Below are positions 44,295 through 55,594 of a stretch of DNA of 64,000 nucleotides, in pieces. Positions within the stretch are counted from its first letter, which is position 1; the number at the start of each line of letters is the position of its first letter. The position numbers and the translations under genes are program-made. Origin of the DNA: Adiantum capillus-veneris (lineage: Eukaryota; Streptophyta; Polypodiopsida; Polypodiales; Pteridaceae); NCBI GenBank assembly GCA_014529385.2, contig CM043963.1, positions 107,140,412 to 107,204,411 on the forward strand, read 5' to 3'. Under the pieces are notes generated by a model, which saw nothing but the letters and a program-made list of their open reading frames with translations, had not been told where the DNA came from and made no database searches.

Positions 44295-45670
44295 TTTTAC
44301 AATGCATTGGCTTTACAAGCATGGTAGAGCCAATTACACATAGATATGACTTTTCAACCGATGTACAACAATAAGGCTACACACTATCATCCTGGAGGAC
44401 TCCAACTAGAAGGGAGGAGAGGCATTCTAAATGAGAGCTCAAATATGTAAAAACTACTTGAAAAAAGGGAAATGTTTGAAGTGTTTATGTGTTAACATGT
44501 TTTTTTTCCAAAAAATCCACTGAAAATGTCCTAAGTACAAAGAATGGAAAAAATGTGATATGATAACCCTTAGGTGTGTACACATAGTGTACATATCATT
44601 AAAAAAGTCAAAATATTGCAATTTTTTATCTTTTTGTGTGTGTTTTGGCCAAAAAAGTGATCAAAATGGAGCGTTCCACAAAAATATGACAATGTATGGG
44701 TGTTTATGTGTGCTTTTTTATTTGTTTGGTTTGTTGGATTTGTTTTTTTTATTTTTCTAGTTTAAAAGGTTAAAATAAGAAATAAATAGCAAACAAGATC
44801 AAATTGACAAACAGGAGATATAGCAGGGATCAAGAAGCAGCATGTCAAATTTGATTCAATTTCGAGACGATGACAGGGAGCCTAAATTAGCCCCACAATG
44901 CCTGATTCTGCAAAATCTTTAGAAATGGGGAAATTGGAGTCCAAATAGGAAAATGTTTGGAAGGAAGTATATTTCATGATTTATTAGGACTAATGGAGGG
45001 GGCGGGGGGGGGGGGGGGGGGGGGGGGGGGGTGAGAGAAAGTGAGTAGAGAATTCTAGGTATGTATAGTCTAAGTAGGCCAAATAGAGTCTCATTCTCAC
45101 TAACGACCTTTGGAGAAGAGCTCTTGGGATCTTCTTTTTGTGTGTGCATTTGAGCTTCCAGTGACTCCCACACTACCTTGTACATTTTGCATTCAACCCC
45201 ATACACCCACAAAAAGTGCAAAATTCATTTTCACTTCGTCTCCCACCTCACAAAACGCACTTGTACTTCCAATTTTCAAAACTTAGCCTAAGGGGGCACT
45301 TCACAAATTCAAATTGCTTCAAAATCACATTCAAGACCTTGACACATCATGGTCAAACACCCCATGTCAAAATGCAAAAAGGTTGCAAAAGAGCAATCAT
45401 TGATAATGAGTGCACTTATTACCTTTAATGCCAGATTGAGCCCATTTTTGTCACCATCAACAAAATTCTACATTCTACACCTCAATTTTGGGAAATTTAG
45501 ACACAGGCAGTATTTCCACTAACACTTGGTCAATTTCACAAGCCATTTAGGAAAAAAAATGAACTAATATGACATCTATCTATTCAAATTTTTCAAAAAG
45601 CCATTCTTGCTTATTTTCAATGCTTATTACCCATGTGCATAGCCAAAATCCACTTTTCATGTGCCAAAAT
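44295..45670. other. Unassigned stretch with a G-run
   Basis: No domain is recognised. A 28-base G homopolymer lies at 45,004-45,031, flanked by GGAGGGGGC and GTGAGAGAAAG. The segment may be the rest of the lineage B or A element. Confidence 0.45.
45004..45031 (+). repeat. 28-base G homopolymer
   Basis: Uninterrupted G-run after GGAGGGGGC; second such run in the window (see 40,824-40,865). Confidence 0.9.
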
Positions 45671-45679
45671 CATGCCCTA

Positions 45680-45701
45680 GATAATAAGCACGCTTATTAT
45701 C
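45680..45701. repeat. Palindrome A, second locus
   Basis: Two perfect 10-bp arms (GATAATAAGC, GCTTATTATC) around AC, inside CTAG...CTAG. Identical over 22 bp to the copy at 1,780-1,801. Confidence 0.93.
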
Positions 45702-45809
45702 CTAGATGCAATTTTTTTTGTCAAAGTTCGTTTTGAGTGATTTCATTTTCCCAAGTTACATCAAAGCCATTATCTCATATACACGAATACTTTCAAGCGA
45801 ACATGTAAG

Positions 45810-47790
45810 AAGAAGCCACTCAAGTGTTTCTTAACATTGAACAAGAAGTGCTAGAAATTGTGCAAGCTGAGAAGAGCAAGCTAAAGAGGACTTGAAAGTT
45901 GATACAATAGATATTGATCCTGAGCAGATTAAAGAAGAGATGGAGATGGAGCACCAAAAGGATGCTAAAGAAAAACCCAAAGCAAGATACCAAAGAGGAG
46001 GAAATATGAGAGAAAGTAGAGGCCAGCACCTCTCAAATAGCCAAAATGAAAGATATTGAGAAGTACTCCCAGTTTTTCCACCAAATCATTGAGAAGATGA
46101 AAAACAAGGTTTATGCACTTGAAGGCAAGATCAAGAAAGTAGAAATCTTTAATCAGCACTTCACCAAAAGGCAAGAGGTGGCTAATGATTTCTTGAAGTC
46201 CGTGCCCTCCATGAGAAATCACACGCTGACATCCAGAGCTTAGAAGAGGCAAACTGCAAACAAATGGCCGAGCTAATGGATATGACTATGCTAGTGGAAA
46301 ATTTGACATCAGCAAGTGAAGATCAAGAGAATAAGATCCAAGAGCTAAACATGACAATGTTGGATAAAAATGCACATGCTTAATGGTTACAAAGGTAGCT
46401 AGATGTTGCGACTATCCAAGTCACTAAAGCCGAAACCAAATTAAAGGACCAAAAAGGGCTTCTCGATAAGCTAAGGACTAATCCAACAACCCTCACCCTC
46501 CAAGGCTCAAACCTAGCCTACTAGGCTATGAAGAAAAGAAGCAAAGATTTGGAGATGGAGCTGAAGCTAGAGAAAATGCAGTAAAGAGAGTTGTCTCTAA
46601 GCTTTATGCACAAGGAGGAGGAGTACCAAATATCGATAGCCAAGCTCCAAGAACATTTACAAACAGCTCAAATGCAACTTAAAGGAGACAAATTGTAACA
46701 TAAGAAAACACATCTTAGCCAATCACTAAACAAACAGAAGCTTTGCAGTTCTTGCAATGCGCATGGAGGAGACAGAGGGCACAACATCCCTCCTTGAGAC
46801 AACACCACATGGAGCTAGAAGAAGAAATAGGGCCAATAGACAACTTCACCACAGAGATTGAGAAAAAATACAAGGTTTATATTGAAAAAGAGACATACGA
46901 GATTTGGAAGGAATCCATGAAATTGGGAGGAGAATGTTCTACACTCAATCAATGTTGCTTAGCTTGCATCCTAGCATATTATTGAGGCATGGCATCATCA
47001 ATCTTTACCATACGTAGTGATGGAGTACGAGATTCTAAAGGTCAAAGAAATATTGCTTAAAGACGAGGCAGCCAATGGTGCAAAGCTGCATCCTACTTGG
47101 AGAAAATATTGGTTAAAGAGGCATCCTAGATATGACATTCACAAGCTCCACAAGAAATGTGAAGGGATCCTAAATTCTACCTAGTGCCAAGAGTGACGAG
47201 TTGAGGGATCCCTCAAATCATTCTCAAGAAGCACCCTACCTAGCTCAACTAGCCCAGACTCTCTCCACCAAAAGGGAAAGCTACTGGAGATTATATGTTG
47301 AATACCGTAATCGATGCAATTGAAGTCTTCAAGAGAATACCAAACTTGGCATGCATAATGTTTATCAAGATAGCCAAGATGATTCTCAGTTGCATGCAGA
47401 CATTCTATCAAGCTGAATAGACGGATGCCATGTGGATGTCCTTCCTTGAGGGAAATCAAGGGCTCTCCTAAACTGCAACATTTACGATCAACCTCCAGAT
47501 GAAGTGCTATATCAAATCTATGCTACCATCCTATTATATGCAAACCTTTTAAGAAGCCTTCTACACCGGGTTCTTCACATCCAGAACTAAAATATTTGGC
47601 TCAATTGTTGAAAATCTGTGGGCAAGATTTGTTGTCTACTTGACCATGGAGCTCAAGACACCTACTATTGTCCTTCAATTTCTCACTGAAGGAGACAAAA
47701 AATTGAGTATAAAATACTATGAAGCTCTTAAAGCGCTCCAAAACTAGCACAAAGCCCACAAGCCAAAGCACTACCTTGTAGTGTGATAGA
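45810..47790 (+). pseudogene. Decayed long coiled-coil protein next to an LTR
   Basis: Plus-strand frames read as one long protein with about ten stops and a few frameshifts. They give an acidic/basic start (IDIDPEQIKEEMEMEHQKD), a helical stretch (KNKVYALEGKIKKVEIFNQ), SLEEANCKQMAELMDMTML, KIQELNMTMLDKN, DLEMELKLEKMQ and a C-terminal part with GSIVENLWARFVVYLTMELK. Heptad-like leucines suggest coiled coils. I recognise no family. It lies between palindrome A and the polypurine tract and LTR of an A-type element, so it may be an extra ORF carried by that lineage rather than a host gene. Confidence 0.55.
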
Positions 47791-47815
47791 TGTGTTGCGG
47801 ACGATCTAGAGTAGC

Positions 47816-47827
47816 AAGGGGGGAAAG
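47816..47827 (+). other. Polypurine tract of an A-type element
   Basis: AAGGGGGGAAAG immediately precedes the LTR start (TTAGCAGCAGGCTAAC). Compare the GYP2 tract at 25,497-25,508. Confidence 0.75.
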
Positions 47828-48115
47828 TTAGCAGCAGGCTAACAGAGCGGCCCTAATTTTGAGCTCATTATGTAAGCTTCTTTTATTTTTTATATAAAAA
47901 TCCTTCATGTCCAAAGTTTTACTTTTGACTACTTTTACGAGATTGTAAAGTCGATAGTCGAGACTGTGAGCTTCCACCGTGTAATTACCCATATGTTATC
48001 TCTAGTCCCTTTCTACCCAGATTTGAGTCTATTTTACAATTTAAAACCTTGGCTAAGTTATAAAAGCCATTTTTTGTTTTAAAAAGACCCTTATTTAATT
48101 TTTGGATAATACGTG
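47826..48115 (+). mobile_element. LTR start (U3) of an A-type element
   Basis: Inverted copy of 4,020-4,303: shared words GCTAACA, GAGCTCATTAT, TACGAGATTGTAAAG, ATATGTTATCTCT, CCCTTTCTACC and TTTTTGGATAATA. A TTTTATATAAAAA box lies at about 47,886-47,898. After about 48,115 the similarity is lost, so the LTR is truncated or diverges in its 3' part. Confidence 0.75.
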
Positions 48116-48475
48116 TTCCTAAAATTTTTGTAGATTCATCAATAGGAAGAATCTTGTAAACGTATCCATTGTCTCCTATACATTATGGAGCTCCATTGTA
48201 AGCTATCACCATGTTATGTGAATGAGGTTTCCACATATCATGATATATTCATATCGAACGTCGTCCTCATAGATGAGAAGAGTCTATAATCTTCCTCTAC
48301 AATATTTTTTTTCTAGAGAATCTTAAGGGGAAGAATTGGTTTTTTTTATATCACCCATAAGTCTATATTCTTCCTCTCTACAATAAATTTTTGCTAGTGA
48401 ATTTGAAGGAGAACAATTGGTTGTTTTGTAGCACCCATTAATGTTTCATAAATACTTGTCCAAACGTAACATTAC

Positions 48476-49057
48476 ATGAAGGGCCAAAGATTCATGCTTG
48501 GCATTCACAAAGAAATAGGCTTTTCAAAATCCACAAAACTCCCTTCTTTGTCACTCTCCTTTCAACCCATCCCTTCCTTGATAACACATCTCCCTCACAT
48601 ATCTAACTCACACCCTCACTTTCAAAAATACATTTCTTGGTACTTGTCTCTCTCACAGGTCTACACCCAGATCGCCTCCCTCTACCTTGGTACCAAGTCT
48701 TTAACCCCAATCTCCCCCACAATATTGTACCCAAGAGAAACTTGCATAAAGCTAACCAAGCATCCTTTACAAACCCCTACCCCTTTCACTCCTAACAAAC
48801 CACAAACATCTAACACCGCCACCACCACTCAAGGGCTCATAAGAGTGAGACGTCTTTGGTGGTATTCCAGTCTTGTACCCTCTTGTAACACACCGCTATT
48901 ACTTTACACCTATCACTTTGCCATTTTTAAAGGGTCTTCTTGCACGCTTGATTTCTTTTTATGTTTTTTCTCAAGACAATATTTTTTCCTAGAAAAACCT
49001 AACTCAATTTGGAGTTGTGTATCAAAAGTTAGAGCAAATGTGGTGAATTGCACTTGA
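48476..49057 (+). other. Unknown 193-codon frame
   Basis: One uninterrupted frame beginning MKGQRFMLGIHKE, rich in Pro, Thr, Ser and Leu in its first two thirds, with a more hydrophobic end (LDFFLCFFSRQYFF). No domain recognised. Such pyrimidine-rich DNA often lacks stops by composition, so coding status is doubtful. Confidence 0.3.
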
Positions 49058-49331
49058 AAATGCACTCAAAATAGTTTCAGGTTCAATTATGGAGTTCAAT
49101 AAGGATTTTGTAGTCCAAATCCCTCAAAATTTGACAAGTAGGCTTTAATTGTCAAGTACAAACTACTCATAACCAGAAAAAGTCAAAATGCTAATTCTGC
49201 AGAGGGATCTAAAATAGCAACCCTGTTTTTTTTCCCAGAATTTGGCAAAACTTTGTAAGCACACTCTAAACAACATGTACAAACATGCTATGTCTAAGGT
49301 TTTGAGAAAATTTTCAATTTTTGACACTTCC

Positions 49332-49353
49332 CAAAATAGGCGCGGCTATTTTG
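49332..49353. repeat. Palindrome C, copy 1
   Basis: CAAAATAG and CTATTTTG arms around GCGCGG; 10 of 11 pairs match. Followed by TTTTGGC. Confidence 0.93.
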
Positions 49354-49617
49354 TTTTGGCTAAAAATTTGTCAAAATTCATGTCACATGTAGACCTTGTC
49401 TTAGTGAATGCATTTATGCTTTCAAAAATGAATTGGGTTATCTTTTTCATCAATTTTGCTACCAAACAGATGTTGATTTAGTTTTAGACACAATTTCTAG
49501 CTTATCTTGCAACCTAGAATTCCAAATGGATTCAAACTTTGTGAGCCCACTCTAAAGAACATGTACAAACATCCTATACCCAAGGTTTGAAAAAAAAATT
49601 CAATTTTGTTCCCTCCC

Positions 49618-49637
49618 AAAACAGGAGTGCTTGTATT
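49618..49637. repeat. Palindrome C, decayed copy
   Basis: AAAACAGGAGTGCTTGTATT aligns with copy 1 at a 285-bp spacing within a clear direct repeat. Arm pairing is mostly lost through substitutions. Confidence 0.65.
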
Positions 49638-50395
49638 AGACATCCAATTTTTGGAGATTTGTTCAGATATTTTGACTCCTCCGCCGAGTTACACTAATGG
49701 CAATATACCCCCTATTGACTTTCACTGACTATTGATCTCAAGCCTAGGTTTTATCTCACAAGGTTTACAGATTTCAAAAGGTACGTCTAGGACTGTTTTG
49801 GAAATTTCTCTTTACCTATAGCTCCAAATTCTTCCAAGGTTTGTTAGTATCTTTCAAATGCCATGTACAATGCCCATGTAGACTCAAAAAATCAAAATGT
49901 CATTCTCAGGTGGTGCTGCAAAATAGCTTATAAAGAACTTGATGGCAATTGATCCCTGGGGTAGGTTCGGTGAAGACAAAGAGGAATGGTAGTGGAGAGG
50001 ATGTGAGACAATAAGCAGTAGCAACTATGAGCAACATGATGAGACCATCAAGGATGAGGGTCCGAGGGAGATGCACATGTAGCAACTATGAGCAAGAGGA
50101 TGAGGGCCCAAGGGAGATGCACCTATTTTGGATTTTCCCAAATATTAACCTTTTTGAATTTAAATTTCCCAAGGTTGGTATACACATTTAGGGTCCCACT
50201 GATGAAATGATTTTTGGATTCTGAAATCTCAGTTGTTTTCCTTTTTCTATTGATTCAACAGTTTTTCTCAATTCTTGCTCTGTCTAGAGATCCAGTAATC
50301 CAAATGACACTAGAATTGATATTCTTGATGGCCACAATGCATACAATCATGCTATATAGGTAGATGTGGAAGTTGGATCCCAAATGAGTGATTGC

Positions 50396-50415
50396 AAAAT
50401 AGGCACGCCTATTTT
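50396..50415. repeat. Palindrome C, copy 3
   Basis: AAAATAGGC and GCCTATTTT, perfect 9-bp arms around AC, as in palindrome A. GCGCGC to GCACGC would explain it. Confidence 0.95.
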
Positions 50416-50530
50416 ATAGATAGCCCTAGGAATGCCAATTTTGCAGTTATAGTACATGTACACATTCCTAGTGTTATTTGGAGTGCATGGATAAACTTAG
50501 CTTTGAAAATGAGTGTCAAACTTGTCATCT

Positions 50531-50552
50531 CAAAATAGGTGTGTCTATTTTG
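50531..50552. repeat. Palindrome C, copy 4
   Basis: CAAAATAG and CTATTTTG arms with a GTGTGT core, the expected product of C-to-T decay of GCGCGC. Confidence 0.9.
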
Positions 50553-50900
50553 AAACTAGCCAGATTTTTAACTTTTCTGAGCATAGATGCAATCTTGACT
50601 ATTTTTTCATTACCGTATTCCTACTGAAAATTGAAAAGAAAAAAGAATGTGAAAAAATAGCATAAACATCAATAAATCAAATCTTAACTTTATGTAGATC
50701 TCTCAAAATTATCCACAAACGTCAAATATCCAACACTAGCCAAATCTGATCTATCCACACTAATAGAGCTGACAAAACCACTGCCCAGGCGGCATGTGCT
50801 AAAGCAAATTAAAGGTCAACTACTCTAGTGTGATCTAAAGGAATCTTTGGACAAAGAAATAAAGTACACGCTTCTATTTTATTTAGGTTTCCTTGTCCTT

Positions 50901-50924
50901 CCTCGTCCCCAACGATGGTGCCAA
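50901..50924 (-). other. Lineage C primer-binding site
   Basis: On the minus strand, TTGGCACCATCGTTGGGGA and CGAGG follow the LTR end GCTCACATC. Similar to the tRNA-Asp site with C-to-T or G-to-A changes. Confidence 0.75.
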
Positions 50925-50926
50925 GA

Positions 50927-51846
50927 TGTGAGCAAGCTATCAAGCCTCACCAGACCTATGGTAGCAAAGACAGAATCATAAACACATAAAATGTCGATCC
51001 ATGGGATGAAGCTAATCTGAATACTACATGGAGGCTACAAGAGGTTGTCAATACCTCGAAAAACCTAGTCATAACTTACTACTCTCTAGTGTCAATCTCT
51101 AGTCTAAAGTGTCATTCACTAAAATCTAGTCTTTTAGCTGCAAGCACACATGCACATTCCATTGAGCTAAAATGCTTCAAATAGAACCAAACTTGTTAGG
51201 ATGGTAGACAAGACCAAATCAACCCTCTCTATGGTCTCAAAATTACGACTCGGCGCTCAAAAAAAAAATCACACCCGTTTTCATGGGCCTATTTTTACTA
51301 GGTTGATTTGACATCTCATACACTCATACCTTTGTTTATGGGAGCTATGTCGTCTCCTCTAAATGGATGCATAAATTAGGCAAAATGAGCAAAACTAGCA
51401 AGAAGATGGCCACATCAAAAACACAAGAACTTTGTGAGAGACTTACATTGAGCTGAAGAGCCTTCACCTATGATCCCAATGCGAGTCGTGGATTCACAAT
51501 AGCACTTCACACAAGTAATATACCATCACGAGAAGCAAGAGGGGAGATAGAGTATTTAGAATGATAAGAGCGATCATTTTCATTATCCAAAATTTAGGTT
51601 CAATATAAAAAATTGACCTTTACACTTTGCCAATGGTCAAAATATAGTCTTCTAGCCAATATGACTCATAAAACTAGCAAACTAAGTGCCTTGGGTAATT
51701 GAGCTACAAGCTAAAATCCATTGGCCCCAATCTACTTAATAAAGGCCCACATATACAGTCATAAAAACAAGAATCATAATTGTGAATCCCGCTTTGATCA
51801 CATGTGGTTCCACTTTTGATGGCATGTGTTAGCTTGGTTGCTAACA
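50927..51846 (-). mobile_element. Lineage C LTR
   Basis: A 920-bp segment, TGTGAGCAAG to GCTAACA. Both ends align with the lineage A LTR at 3,390-4,303 although the middle differs. It contains an 8-A run near 51,260 and a GATAAGAGCGATCATTTTCATTATCC segment in the place where the A LTR has GGATAATAAGCG. Its right border interrupts a copia reverse transcriptase frame, so it inserted into COP1. Confidence 0.82.
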
Positions 51847-52251
51847 CCTAGCAATCGATTTAGCTTTGTACTTAGGTTTAGAATCCTCCGATGTAAACTT
51901 GTTCTTGTAGACCCATTTGCAAGGTAAATCCTGCTTGACTTCTGGCAACTCAACCAAGTCCCATGTCTCATTATTCACAATCAAGACATACTTTGATTGC
52001 ATGGCCTACTCCTACTTGACCTTATCGTCCATCTGCATGGCTTCTTTGTAATAAGATGGCTCATCGTAGTCAGTCATCATGCCATAGTCTAACCTTGGCT
52101 AAAATCTCTCAAGTGGATGTGAGGATCCACTAAATCGTGTCAACGGTTGACTATTGCTCTCTGCCCTATTAGTTGGAGCACTGCTAGTGGAATGTGTCTC
52201 TCTAGCTGTTTGATTTTTCACTAAATCTAAGGCAAAGCAACACACAAATGA
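51847..52251 (-). pseudogene. COP1 reverse transcriptase start, cut by the lineage C LTR
   Basis: The minus-strand frame reads MQSKYVLIVNNETWDLVELP, then DLPCKWVYKNKFTSEDSKPK and YKAKSIA, the start of copia RT, and then meets the LTR at 51,846. The remaining RT is expected on the far side of the inserted element, outside what I can identify. Confidence 0.8.
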
Positions 52252-53210
52252 TCATAGTGTGGCTTCTTCCAAACCACAACTCCTCAAAAATCTTGTACAA
52301 TCTAGTGGTGTACTAGGTGATTGATTAATAATGAACATTGTTGTCAAATTAGCTTTTGTCCAAAAACCTTTAGTCAAATTTTCCATAGAAAGTATTGTTG
52401 TGACTCTCTCTTGAATCACACTATTCCTCCTCTTAGCAAATCCATTCTGAATAGATGAGTAAGGCACAAGAAGATACCATGTAATGCCTCTCTTAGCACA
52501 AAAGTTAGCAAAAGCTTTGAAGACATACTCTTTGCCATAATCAGTCCTTAAGCTCTTGAGATTCTTGCCTAACCGATTTTCAACTAACATTAAAAACTTC
52601 TAGGACGTAGAGAAGACATCATCCTTGTGTTTCAAAGGATACACCCACACCTTCCTTTATTAGTGGAAGTCACAAAGTTACTAGCCCTTCTAAAGACTTG
52701 GTAGGCATACGACTGCATACATTTCTATGGTCAAGTTCTAGCGGATCTACTCGCTTTCTATTCAATGGTAAGTGTGTTGTCCTACTTTGTTTGCTATAAA
52801 TGCAGTGTTCAAACACAGAAAAGTTGGAAAACCTTAACATATAGATAAGTAGCCAAATTGTGCCAATGTTTTCATTTCCTTTTAGCTCATATGGCTTAGG
52901 CAACTATGCCACAATCCAATAGATGACATCTTAGATATAGATATATAGTCCACGTTTACACATGACACATACATAGAGTACAGGTTCCATGTTTCTGCCC
53001 TTTAAGAACCACAACATTGTCATGTTTAATGACCCCAGAGCTTTCCCAAAGATAGCCGTGTAGCCTTCGTCATCAAGCTACCCAACTAAAATCAATCTCC
53101 TTGCTAGCTTGGAGTCATGTCTAACAATAAACACAAACTCCATTCCACCATGTGAGACAAATGCAATGTCTCAAACACCCACAGTGTCAAGCTCATAAGG
53201 GCCATCACCC
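52252..53210 (-). pseudogene. COP1 copia integrase and pre-integrase domain
   Basis: A frame at 52,903-52,670 shows FEHCIYSKQSRTTHLPL and DPLELDHRNVCSRM (pre-integrase zinc part and start of the core, H.D/N position changed to N). 52,590-52,252 encodes SLRTDYGKEYVFKAF (second Asp), VPYSSIQNGFAKRRNSVIQ (the Glu position reads K or is lost) and FWTKANLTTMFIINQSPS. Order and wording are those of Ty1/copia elements. Stops and frameshifts separate the parts. The protease expected at 53,000-53,200 is too decayed to see. Confidence 0.82.
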
Positions 53211-53216
53211 ACAGTG

Positions 53217-53495
53217 TCAAGCACAATTTGTCCCATAAGACTTTAGAAGTGGATTCATAACAATGGTGAAATACTCTAATTTTGCAAGGTGTAAATAAAT
53301 AGTGAAGCTAGCTTTGGCATCAAGCACTTTCCATTGTGCATCCATGTCGCCATCACCCTCTTGGCGCTCAAAGAGTGGCTCTAATTGATCTTTTTGAATT
53401 ACAATGGCTTGAATCTGCTCTTTTTGTATGGAAAAGCTTGTGCCATAGAACTTATTGATGTTACAGATGTCTTTCTTAGAAGAAGAGTCCATAAA
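53217..53495 (-). pseudogene. COP1 copia gag N-terminal part
   Basis: The frame encodes INKFYGTSFSIQKEQIQAIV, IQKDQLEPLFERQEGD, QWKVLDAKASFTIYLHLA, matching the N-terminal copia gag pattern (F.G.N/SF...K..IQ.IL, W...D.KA...I...L). It ends near a serine-rich start (MDSSSKK). The zinc knuckle is missing. Confidence 0.78.
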
Positions 53496-54240
53496 GGTGA
53501 GAAGACCAAAAAACTATGGCAAGAATCCTGAGGAAATTTTGGCAAAGTCTCCCCTATAATTGGAGCAAAATCTCGACTAGAAATGGCTAAAAATAAACAA
53601 TTTACACATAAAGAGTACGATTGATTAGCTATGTGCATAAACTGATTATCTATGTGCATAAAGAGTATGGCTGATTAGCTATGTGCATAAACTGATCACA
53701 CATTGAACTCACCCCCTTGTAACTGAAGAAAAATCTCAACTAAAAATGGTAGGAAAAGATCTCATGATGCATAAAGAGTACAGTTGACTAGTTATGTGCA
53801 TAAACTGATCACGCACTACACTGATCCAAAATAGACCGCCAACACGACGTGAAATGCACTTAGTCCTCTCTATACATAACGTACGACAAGGCCTCAAAAA
53901 AGGGTGCTCCAACAAACTTGTATTGACAAAGGGATCTCAACATTCAAAAATCCCCTAGCTCAATAAAGGTTCACAACAACGACTCTCCAAAGGCTCAGCA
54001 AACTGGGTGGACTATGGTCAAACAATGAACATCTTCTGATCAAGACTTTCATATGTCCTATAAAATGGCTCCACAATGATATACAATGGTAGTACTGCAA
54101 TTCAATATACATGTAACGGGGGATATGTCACTACTAAAATGAGTAGGACTCTACACAAATAGGAGCCACAAGATGAAAGCAATGTAAACACCTTATCCAG
54201 TTGAAGAGGGTGTCATCAGATCCCAAATTACTCCGGATGA
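53496..54240. repeat. Repeated ATGTGCATAAACTGAT phrases
   Basis: Between 53,607 and 53,822 the words AGTA(C/T)G.(C/T)TGA(T/C)TAG(C/T)TATGTGCATAAACTGAT occur three times, plus a partial copy. This is probably leader or LTR DNA of COP1. Nothing else recognised to 54,240. Confidence 0.6.
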
Positions 54241-54810
54241 TGATGTGTGCATGCTCGTAGTCTCTCTCCTCCATCTCTACACAAGTTCAAAGCTCTCTCT
54301 CTCTCGAGCTTCCATGCTATACTCCTCTTTGTATGTGTGGGTGTGTGTGCACTTTTGATAGCACACAATGTATGCGCACACATGAGAGATCATGCTCTCT
54401 CTCTATCTCTCTGTAGCATGAAATCTTCTTTTGTAGCACTAACAAAGATATGTTCACAGCTGTATCATCCAATTTCTTGAGATGTTGCTAAGGCACCAAA
54501 TCATAGAACCAAGCAACCAAAGACATGTAACTAACCCATAGATGGCTTCTTGCCATCCCAAGTGTCATATGGAGTGATAAACTGCAATGATGTGGGAAAT
54601 CATTTGGCACGTGCACAGCTAACATAAGAACTTCAACCTAAGATGATTGTGCAAAGCTTGGGTTGTGACCATACATCGTGCTACCTCCATAAATGACCTA
54701 TTTTTTCTCTTACAACCTGGGTTGCATTTATTCATTTGAATAATGGTTTTTTAAAATTAAATTTGCTATCATTCATGTGTTTTTGTATAATAGTCAAATG
54801 AACAAATTAA
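54241..54810. other. Unassigned CT- and GT-rich DNA
   Basis: Short CT and GT patches, no domain or RNA gene recognised. Confidence 0.4.
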
Positions 54811-54820
54811 TCTTATTTTT

Positions 54821-54846
54821 ATTGATTGATAGCTCTATCAATCAAT
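54821..54846. repeat. 26-bp palindrome (family E)
   Basis: Perfect 12-bp arms ATTGATTGATAG and CTATCAATCAAT around CT. A second palindrome with the same words, TATCAATTGATA, lies at about 54,869-54,880, and TGATCAATAG at about 54,927. The core is not CG-rich, so it may be unrelated to families A-D. Confidence 0.92.
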
Positions 54847-54883
54847 AGAAATTTTTGATCAACATCACTATCAATTGATAAGC

Positions 54884-54900
54884 TATTTATATATAAGCAT
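54884..54900 (+). promoter_or_regulatory. TATA-like box after palindrome E
   Basis: ATTTATATATAAGCATGC lies just downstream of the palindromes and before CT-rich DNA, as in an LTR promoter. No element boundaries were found. Confidence 0.4.
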
Positions 54901-55385
54901 GCAAAAACACATTCGGTATTTCTTTTGATCAATAGCTTAGCATACACCCACTCTCTAGCTACACTCACACACACCCTCTACCTACATATTCTCTCTCTAT
55001 TAGGTGATTAGATGGCATCACAAACACTAAAAAAATTTCAAGTTTTCAACTTTTGTGTATTCACACATGTGTGTTTTCATGCATGTACTTCTCACATCTT
55101 GGGTCTGTTTAGAGTAGGTAGACACTACCTGAAAATTTTGAATAACCATTTGGTGCAACTACCCTAGAGGTAGTCTGGGAGGTTGAGGTTTAGATATTAT
55201 TGTGGGTTTTTTTGAACATTGAGGTTCCTCTCTTATTCCCACTATAATCTAGGAAAAAAATAAATGATACACTTCATGTTTGACTCGCCCACCACGTTTC
55301 CTACTTGATGTGCTGCTCTAAGAGATCATAGATAGTAGGTATAATGTTGGACTCGTCCATGGAATTTTCTACTTTGTACAGTTCG

Positions 55386-55590
55386 TTAGGACTAGCATAG
55401 CTCCAACATTTGGTGAGCTATAAGTTTCATGCTGCTTTTGGACTAGCATGGCTCCACCTAGCAAAGCTCCAACATTAGGACTAGCATAACTCCAACATTT
55501 GGTGAGCTTTAAGACTATCACAGCTCCAACATTTGGTGATCTTTAGGACTAGCATAGCTCCAACATTTGGTGAGCTATCAAGTTTCACGC
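55386..55590 (+). repeat. Tandem repeat with unit about 41-47 bp
   Basis: GGACTAGCATAGCTCCAACA and TTTGGTGAGCT(A/T)TAAG recur about five times with variation. No function assigned. Confidence 0.88.
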
Positions 55591-55594
55591 TTCT

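Larger units (their letters stand above)
49060..50900 (-). mobile_element. Lineage C gypsy leader with repeated palindromes
   Basis: On the minus strand it lies downstream of the primer site at 50,901-50,924. Palindrome C occurs at 49,332-49,353, 49,618-49,637 (decayed), 50,396-50,415 and 50,531-50,552. Around the first two, a 285-bp direct repeat is visible (AACATGTACAAACAT(G/C)CTAT and AAGGTTT.GA.AAA shared). No gag frame is evident. Confidence 0.7.

Noticed and set aside
48476-49057. Intact host gene of 193 codons
   Set aside because: Pyrimidine-biased composition, no domain, no introns or neighbours to support it; listed only as an unknown frame.
54241-54480. 77-codon frame with Leu-Ser repeats
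   Set aside because: Driven by CT/GT simple sequence; no signal peptide or domain pattern that I would trust.
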